From: Phorcus lineatus | Taxonomy: Eukaryota; Mollusca; Gastropoda; Trochida; Trochidae | NCBI GenBank assembly: GCA_921293015.1 | Contig: OV121096.1 | Span: 25,555,729 to 25,619,728 of the forward strand | Direction of reading: 5' to 3' | DNA length: 64,000 nt | Shown here: piece after piece, positions 58,701-64,000 of the stretch | Layout: every line of letters starts with the position of its first letter | Position numbering within the stretch: position 1 is the first letter of the stretch | The notes under the pieces: model-generated | Told to the model about the DNA's origin: nothing | What the model saw: the letters and a program-made list of their open reading frames with translations, nothing else | The model's database searches: none | Program-made: the position numbers and the translations under genes

Positions 58701-61700
58701 ATTATAATTGGGTTCATTATAAACATTACAAAGTTTGAAGGTTTCGTTCTAATATGTAGCCACAATAGTTTTGAAGACTTTCTTTATGAATTAATAACAT
58801 TTAACTGAAAACCTCTTGTAGCACTGTGGTATTTAGAAAAAAGGAAGGGTTGTTTAGTATATGATAATCTCCCTCGCAGTCACTGTCAACTTAACATTGA
58901 ATAATTTCCTTTAAAAGAGCTTTGTCACCAAAATGAGATTTTTTACCCTTTGGCAATATTTCAAATGTTTTTTCTTGGTACATCACTCAGTAAAGCGAAA
59001 CAAATCCCTGCTGAGTTTCCTAATGTAATGTGTCATCCATGTAATGTGGTCCGCTACACATATTCATAAATTCAAAATCACCACTCCTACCCATTATACA
59101 GATCTGTGTGGCGTTGAAGAAGAAACAACTACAACTGTACACGGTGACAGAAGATCGTATGATCCATCTTCGAGATTTCAACTTGTCTGAGCATCCAGTC
59201 GCTGTTGTGAGTAGCCAATCTTTTATTTACGAGTTAATGAATGTTTAACCAATCTGAGTGGACTATCTACAAGAATTCGACTTATGTACAAAAAGGACTC
59301 ATCTTAGATTGACCACATACTTAAGATGAGCTACACTGGAATATTACGGGACCCGAATGGTATTATTGAAATCATAACCGGGTTATGACATTTTCTGTCC
59401 CCTGGTTTCATGGATTAAAGTTCATGTGATAGACATAAGTAGGATTAAAGATGAGGATTTAAAGCGAGCAAATAAACTTAATATTTGAGTTGTTAGTGCA
59501 CCCACACTCAAAAAGTCATCTGTAGCCCTCTAGCCTCAATCAACAGCATCCTTCAGTTGCCTCAAGCCATCCTCAACCCCCTTCCCAAGTTCATATGTTA
59601 CTTAGCCCTATAAAGTTTATGACAATGTTATTTGCGCAGGGAATCGATGGAGTGAACATTTGTGTGGCCCAGAGCACCCAGTACGTGATGATTAACGCTG
59701 ACACCAGCACCGCCGTCGACCTCTTCCCCTTTGATAGTGAACAGATGCGCCCCATTGTGAAGAGAATCAGCAAGGTGAGATTTTATATTCCTCATCCCAA
59801 TCACTATTGAAGTAGTTGTTGCGCTTATTGGCAATTTAATAAAGTGCCTGGTGATCTAAAAGTCTTGTTGATCATCGAAGATGATGTGATCTTTGATAGG
59901 TTCAGTTTACTGGATTATTTTGAGTTCTTTTATTCTATTAATCAGAAATGGGCCACTGACCAAAGACAAGCTCTCCTGTATTAATCATGGCTCCAGATAA
60001 GATGCATATCTGTGTAAAATACACACGGGTAATTCATATAAACACTTTAAAAATGAAATCAATGAGTGACAGATATGCACAACTTTCCCTGATTACGAGT
60101 CAAATATTTGTTTACAGGAGTGATCGTGACTTTTCAAAATAAAGTTTAAATTCTACATGTCTGATCTTTATATCTCAAATAGTAGCCAACTTGATGCCAA
60201 CCTGTATGAAAACAAAGATAACCAAGTTTATCTTACGTCAAGAGAAATCACTCGTTTATTTACGGAATTAGACTTGTGGAAAATAAAATTAACAACTAAC
60301 ATCAAAAAGTTTGAAAGAGGATCTGAGAACGATAAACCTTGAAATACTCCTAGTTTTTTTCATGTGGTAATTTTTACTCCTCAAATTTCATTTTGAGGAG
60401 TGAAATACCCCTGAGTCAAAATAATTATCTGGAGACCTGTTAATCCGAAACCTTGTCAATGATTTGTCTTGTCAGGATGAGTTCCTTCTCTCTGGACCAA
60501 GCGCTCTTGGTATGTTCGTGACAGCGGCTGGTATCTCCCAGAGGCCTCCCATGCAGTGGTCAGACAATCTGGTCAGTGTCAGCTACGTCCACCCCTACAT
60601 ACTGGCCATGAATGATGAGTTCATAACCGTTCACAGGTAAATAATCTGAGGCTTGACAAAAACATGCTTTAGTGATTGAGGATAAAAACATTATTTGTCA
60701 TAAGTGGGACAAAGAAACTGTAAAGACTTACCTTTTGGACCAAAAATAATCTAACATTTAGCCGTTTAATGAAAATTGAGGAAGTAATGTGAAACTTCAA
60801 ATTAATATAAGTTAGTTGTGATCATTTGATATATTACATATGTGAGTTTGAGCATTATATAGACATCCATTAGATAGGCAATGGCTTTTAATGATTTTGA
60901 AAACTGGAACATGAAATTGTTCAATGTTTCAATATTTCAAAAAAAAGATGGAAAGGAGATTTTTCAACCTATTTTTCTTCATTTACATAAATAGCAAGGT
61001 TAAAACCATTTCACCCCTAGGAAACCATTAACAAATTTATTTTCCGGACTTTCTATAGGCATGAAGGGTTTAATGGGTTACGGTAAAATTTTATTTTAAC
61101 TTATTCCTTCTTCTCTTTTTACCTCCATAGTATTCTGGACCAACAACAGAAGCAGGCTATTCCATTTCAAGGGGGTGTCAGTCTGGGAGACTATGATGGC
61201 CGACTCTTTGTTGCTTCTGGCAGGGAGATTTACTGCTTAGTACCTGTGGCTTTTGAAAAACAAGTAAGAAACCAATCAAGTAATTGTTTGATACAGGTTT
61301 TGTCAGGTAAATTAGACATAATAATTTCTGGAGAAATTGAAAATAATCTTTCAAAGTGGAACTGAATGCATCCTGCCACATCAGCGTATTTGTCTCCGCC
61401 CAGCTCCATCATATACCCTGATATCCTTCGGCCTAAAACGCTTGTATTGCTAAATATACAAGCCAATGAAATGACTCGCATTCAGCAATAGCGGCACCAC
61501 CCGGATGAGAAACAAACAAATGTCAATGTAGGCTATAAATAGCCATGAGTAACCAGCCGTAAGCGATACGAGCGTTTTAGGCCAAAGGATATCAGATTAT
61601 ATGATAGAGCGAGGCGGAGACAAATACGCTGATGTTGCAGGATGAACTTAATGTAAAAAAGTGTATTCAGTACATGGACATTGGGTTCTCTCATTGACTG

Positions 61701-61946
61701 AATAGGTAGACTGTTGAGATGTCTGTGTGGCAAGTGGCCCGTTGTCTCTTTAGGTCTGGGTTCAAAGCCAGGAGAAGATTCATCAAGTAACAATCGTGAC
61801 AAATTGCAAATGTTTTATTCCAGATCCAAGCGTTGTTAGCTGATAAGAGAGTGAAGGAAGCCTTAGACCTCACCAAAAACGCAACCAAAACTGGTCTCAC
61901 CAAGGAAAAGTTTACAAAGGTGAATCCTTCATAAATTTATAAATAA

Positions 61947-61978
<32 letters not shown>

Positions 61979-63748
61979 GTATTTTAAAAGCACACATATC
62001 CACACCGAATGCATGCTCAAATCGCTACCTGCATTAATGCCCTGGTCTAACCCAATCTGCCAACTAGGCGCTTAAAGGTCACCTCCAACACAATCTACAC
62101 CAGGTACCCAATTAGTACTGCTGGCTGAACAGAAGCACATTTTGAATAAAATCCCTTGCCTAAGGAGACACAACAAGTTTCTCAGTGTGGGGCAGGAAAT
62201 AACCCTTGAACTCTCAGTTAGTACAGCAATGATTGGGTAACCCATCCATCCGGCGAGCCTCGCCAGATGTTGCTGAACTTCACTGATAGCGGTCAACTGA
62301 GCTGTGCAAAAGACCACGTGCCATCACACCCTGCTGTTATTTCGTACCTCTGGCTTTGAGTCCAAATATGTATTCTGTTTCATCTCCTATATGAATAATG
62401 CTAGCTTCACAAACATATGTGCCTCTTGAATAGATGACCTATTAATTAGTTATTTTTGTGTGAATTCCTTTAATAATTACTAAAACTGTGATTCTATGGG
62501 GAAGCCATTTTTTCCATAGCATAGCCTTCTAAAATGCATCTCCGGTTGAAATAAATTTACATGTCAGGTGCATAAATCTTAATGCATATGTCAACCATTA
62601 AGGATGGGTATCGCTACTCATTTCCGTATCGCAATATATTGGGATACAGAGAGGCGTATTGCAATATGTATTTTCAGTGCTCTCTTGACTAAATAACAGC
62701 AATAAGAACGGTGATCAATGCTCAACTGGCTCGTTTTGTAAAGGGAGATAATTAAGTGACTGGTTTCAGACTCTTATTTTGTCTGTTCCATTTGCTCTTT
62801 GCTAGTTCACACTTCAACTTTCAACTAAAATCTTGTTTTTTGGTTATATTTTTCTGCAGTTTTACACGGAAATTCTTATTTTTATATCATGCGATATATT
62901 GGATATATTCAGAAGAGCGTACCGGTACGTATCAAGTTGTTTCTGTATTGCAATATACTGATATACCGATAAAACCGTGCACCCTTATCAACAATAATCC
63001 CTAGACAGAGAATAACATGAGCATGTATGTGATTCTGTATTTCTGTATATAGATGTACCACCGAATACAGCAGCAGGCTGGCTTCATCGAGTTCTCCCAG
63101 CAACACTGGGAAGAGGCCACGGAACTCTTTCGGGAGGGTCAGGTCGATATCAAGGAGGTAGGCAGTTGTCTCACTGATTTGGTAGATGTCAATCACATCG
63201 TCATGGCAAAGATCAAAGATCAACCCCTAAAATAGCAATAGATTGGTAGGGGTTTAGACTAATGTAATTCTGTGAGTAAAGAGGCCAAAATCTTGCATGT
63301 TATCCTCTTGTGTTGTTCTTTCTGTTAGGATTTGGTCAATTTCAACCAAGTTTTAGACAGGGGATAACATATAAAAACATTGATGAATTTTTTTATTTGT
63401 ATGTTAAAGTTTCTAGATAGAATTGATTAAGAAATGGCTTTCTAACACGAAATATCCTGTTATGTTGAAAATATGTTTTTGTTGCCAATTTCAAACATAT
63501 ATGTTGTTTATAAGCTCATATTCTCCTTATAAGAATATTTGCTATTTTTATTGCAGATAATCAGTTTATATCCACACATGATGCCTGCCAGTGTCAACTT
63601 TATACGATCTGCCCCACCTCTCCATGAGATAGCAGACGTCAACCAGCTAATCAAGGGAGACGACTCTCTACTACCTGAATACAAACACTTCCTACGGTGC
63701 TACCTTGAGGAAATAAAAGGAACAAAACAAGCAATTGGATTAAAACCG
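55748..63748 (+). CDS. TGFBRAP1: TGFBRAP1 / Vps3-like endosomal tethering subunit (5' part, 12 exons, runs off window)
   Basis: Exons: 55748-55822, 56497-56549, 56865-56958, 57401-57499, 58442-58528, 59102-59206, 59640-59774, 60476-60636, 61131-61263, 61824-61919, 63053-63157, 63557-63748. Phases agree and encode residues 1-445 of a protein of about 860 in human. The start MSVKAFELVPAIERVKLM matches human TGFBRAP1. Residues about 20-300 form the CNH (citron homology, beta-propeller) domain, with ASALNRILVVCDN, SSQYVMI-like (STQYVMINAD), FPFDSEQMRPIVKRI, GMFVTAAGISQR, DEFITVHSILDQQQKQAIPF. The Vps39-type helical region begins at about 330 (QIQALLADKRVKEALDL, MYHRIQQQAGFIEFSQ, IISLYPHMMPAS, PPLHEIADVNQL). 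In animals it is a subunit of the CORVET-type complex that tethers early endosomes with Rab5, and binds TGF-beta receptors and SMAD4. VPS39 is the nearest alternative, but the N-terminus and the ISLYP..LP block fit TGFBRAP1 better. Confidence 0.94.
57930..58387. mobile_element. CAGGGCT-TIR MITE, copy B, best-preserved, 6-bp target duplication
   Basis: CAGGGCTCCAGATAA at the left and TTATCTGGAGCCCTG at the right are perfect 15-bp inverted repeats. TTATAA flanks both ends (57924-57929 and 58388-58393). It lies 54 bp upstream of TGFBRAP1 exon 58442-58528. Confidence 0.92.
59987..60439. mobile_element. CAGGGCT-TIR MITE, copy C
   Basis: ATGGCTCCAGATAAG at the left and TTATCTGGAGACCTG at the right, with TTAATC at 59981-59986 and 60440-60445. 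It carries a 61-codon open frame (60157-60342, [20 protein letters not shown]) that the other copies have broken; no transposase motif is visible. It lies 36 bp before TGFBRAP1 exon 60476-60636. Confidence 0.88.
61369..61644. mobile_element. Foldback MITE with about 75-bp inverted arms and 9-bp flanking repeat
   Basis: The left arm from CATCCTGCCACATCAGCG through CGGCCTAAAACGC pairs with the right arm GCGTTTTAGGCC through CGCTGATGTTGCAGGATG. The flanks AACTGAATG (61360-61368) and AACTTAATG (61645-61653) differ at one base. A 9-bp duplication with long arms suggests a Mutator-like origin (inference). It lies in a TGFBRAP1 intron. Confidence 0.8.
61925..62335. repeat. (ATA)n run plus LINE-tail-like dispersed repeat
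   Basis: An AATAATAAT run at about 61943-61976 is followed by a TTTTAAAAGCACACATATCC...GCATGCTCAAATCGCTACC stretch. It resembles the 3' end of the CR1-like element at 51703-51770 (TATAGCGCTGGGTTCC...GCATGCTCAAAGCGCTAAC). The rest, to about 62335, has no recognised coding content and may be a SINE or LINE tail. Confidence 0.5.
62590..62998. repeat. MITE-like element with GTATTGCAATATAT words at both ends
   Basis: GGGTATCGCTACTC...CGTATCGCAATATATTGGGATACAG at the left is partly mirrored by GTATTGCAATATACTGATATACCGATAAAACCGTGCACCC at the right. A related word (GTATTGCAATATATTGTGATATAC) occurs at about 1220-1243. It lies in a TGFBRAP1 intron; family not assigned. Confidence 0.45.
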
Positions 63749-64000
63749 GTGAGAGGGACCTTCATTTTCAGTTAATCTTTGAAGGGTGATAATTCTTTAG
63801 CTAAAAAACATGGAATGCATGTATCTGTTCTTTGTAAGAGAGACATTTTCAGAACAACTTTTCAGGTGCTTTTTTAAATACATACAATCAGTGGATGAAA
63901 TCAGCTTTAAATTGGTAGACTAAGAAGTTTTGTTCAAAATCAATATCACTAGAAGGAAGTCAGATCTTTACGACTTAATAAATCTGTCGTAAGAGTTTTA
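63749..64000. other. TGFBRAP1 intron 12 (window edge)
   Basis: Sequence after the GTGAGA donor at 63749; the remaining exons lie outside the window. No feature is seen. Confidence 0.6.

Overview
This is animal nuclear DNA: AT-rich, with intron-split genes and consensus GT/AG splice sites. A lophotrochozoan, most likely a mollusc, fits best. The proteins match bilaterian families across their length, and the repeats look molluscan: a roughly 165-bp tandem-core element ending in ATACCCCCGC / GCGGGGGTAT, a GTGAGTGAATGAG...GCCGC...GCAATATTTCAGC fragment, tRNA-derived SINE pieces, and Tc1, CR1-like and Penelope-like remnants. The mollusc assignment is inference; no marker gene was available.

Four protein genes could be rebuilt exon by exon with consistent reading phase at every junction. 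(1) TM7SF3, minus strand, ten coding exons, 11090 down to 758, 565 aa, complete. (2) NAP1L1-like nucleosome assembly protein, plus strand, fifteen coding exons, 16288-31128, 394 aa, complete, with a 5'UTR exon ending at 15461. (3) PGP-like HAD phosphatase, plus strand, eight exons, 39143-45818, 305 aa, complete. (4) TGFBRAP1 (Vps3-like tethering subunit), plus strand, twelve exons, 55748-63748, first 445 aa, running off the right edge. TM7SF3 and NAP1L1 are head-to-head about 4.4 kb apart. The four genes serve unrelated cell functions (membrane receptor-like protein, histone chaperone, metabolite phosphatase, endosomal tethering), so no pathway joins them.

Between and inside the genes: 1-757 is TM7SF3 3' flank; 11.1-15.3 kb holds the tandem-core element; 32.3-39.1 kb is a graveyard of LINE, Tc1 and TIR elements; 46.2-55.7 kb is gene-poor and holds a Tc1 transposon split by a CR1-like LINE. 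Several MITE and foldback families sit in introns, some with visible target-site duplications.

The most unusual signal is that two unrelated genes each have the last bases of an exon plus its 5' splice site amplified as a tandem array running into the intron: a 42-bp unit (sixteen copies) after TM7SF3 exon 8, and a 20-bp unit (about twenty copies) after PGP exon 6. The arrays carry many splice-donor consensus sites. In TM7SF3 the first units stay in frame and would add 14-residue hydrophobic blocks to a transmembrane helix.
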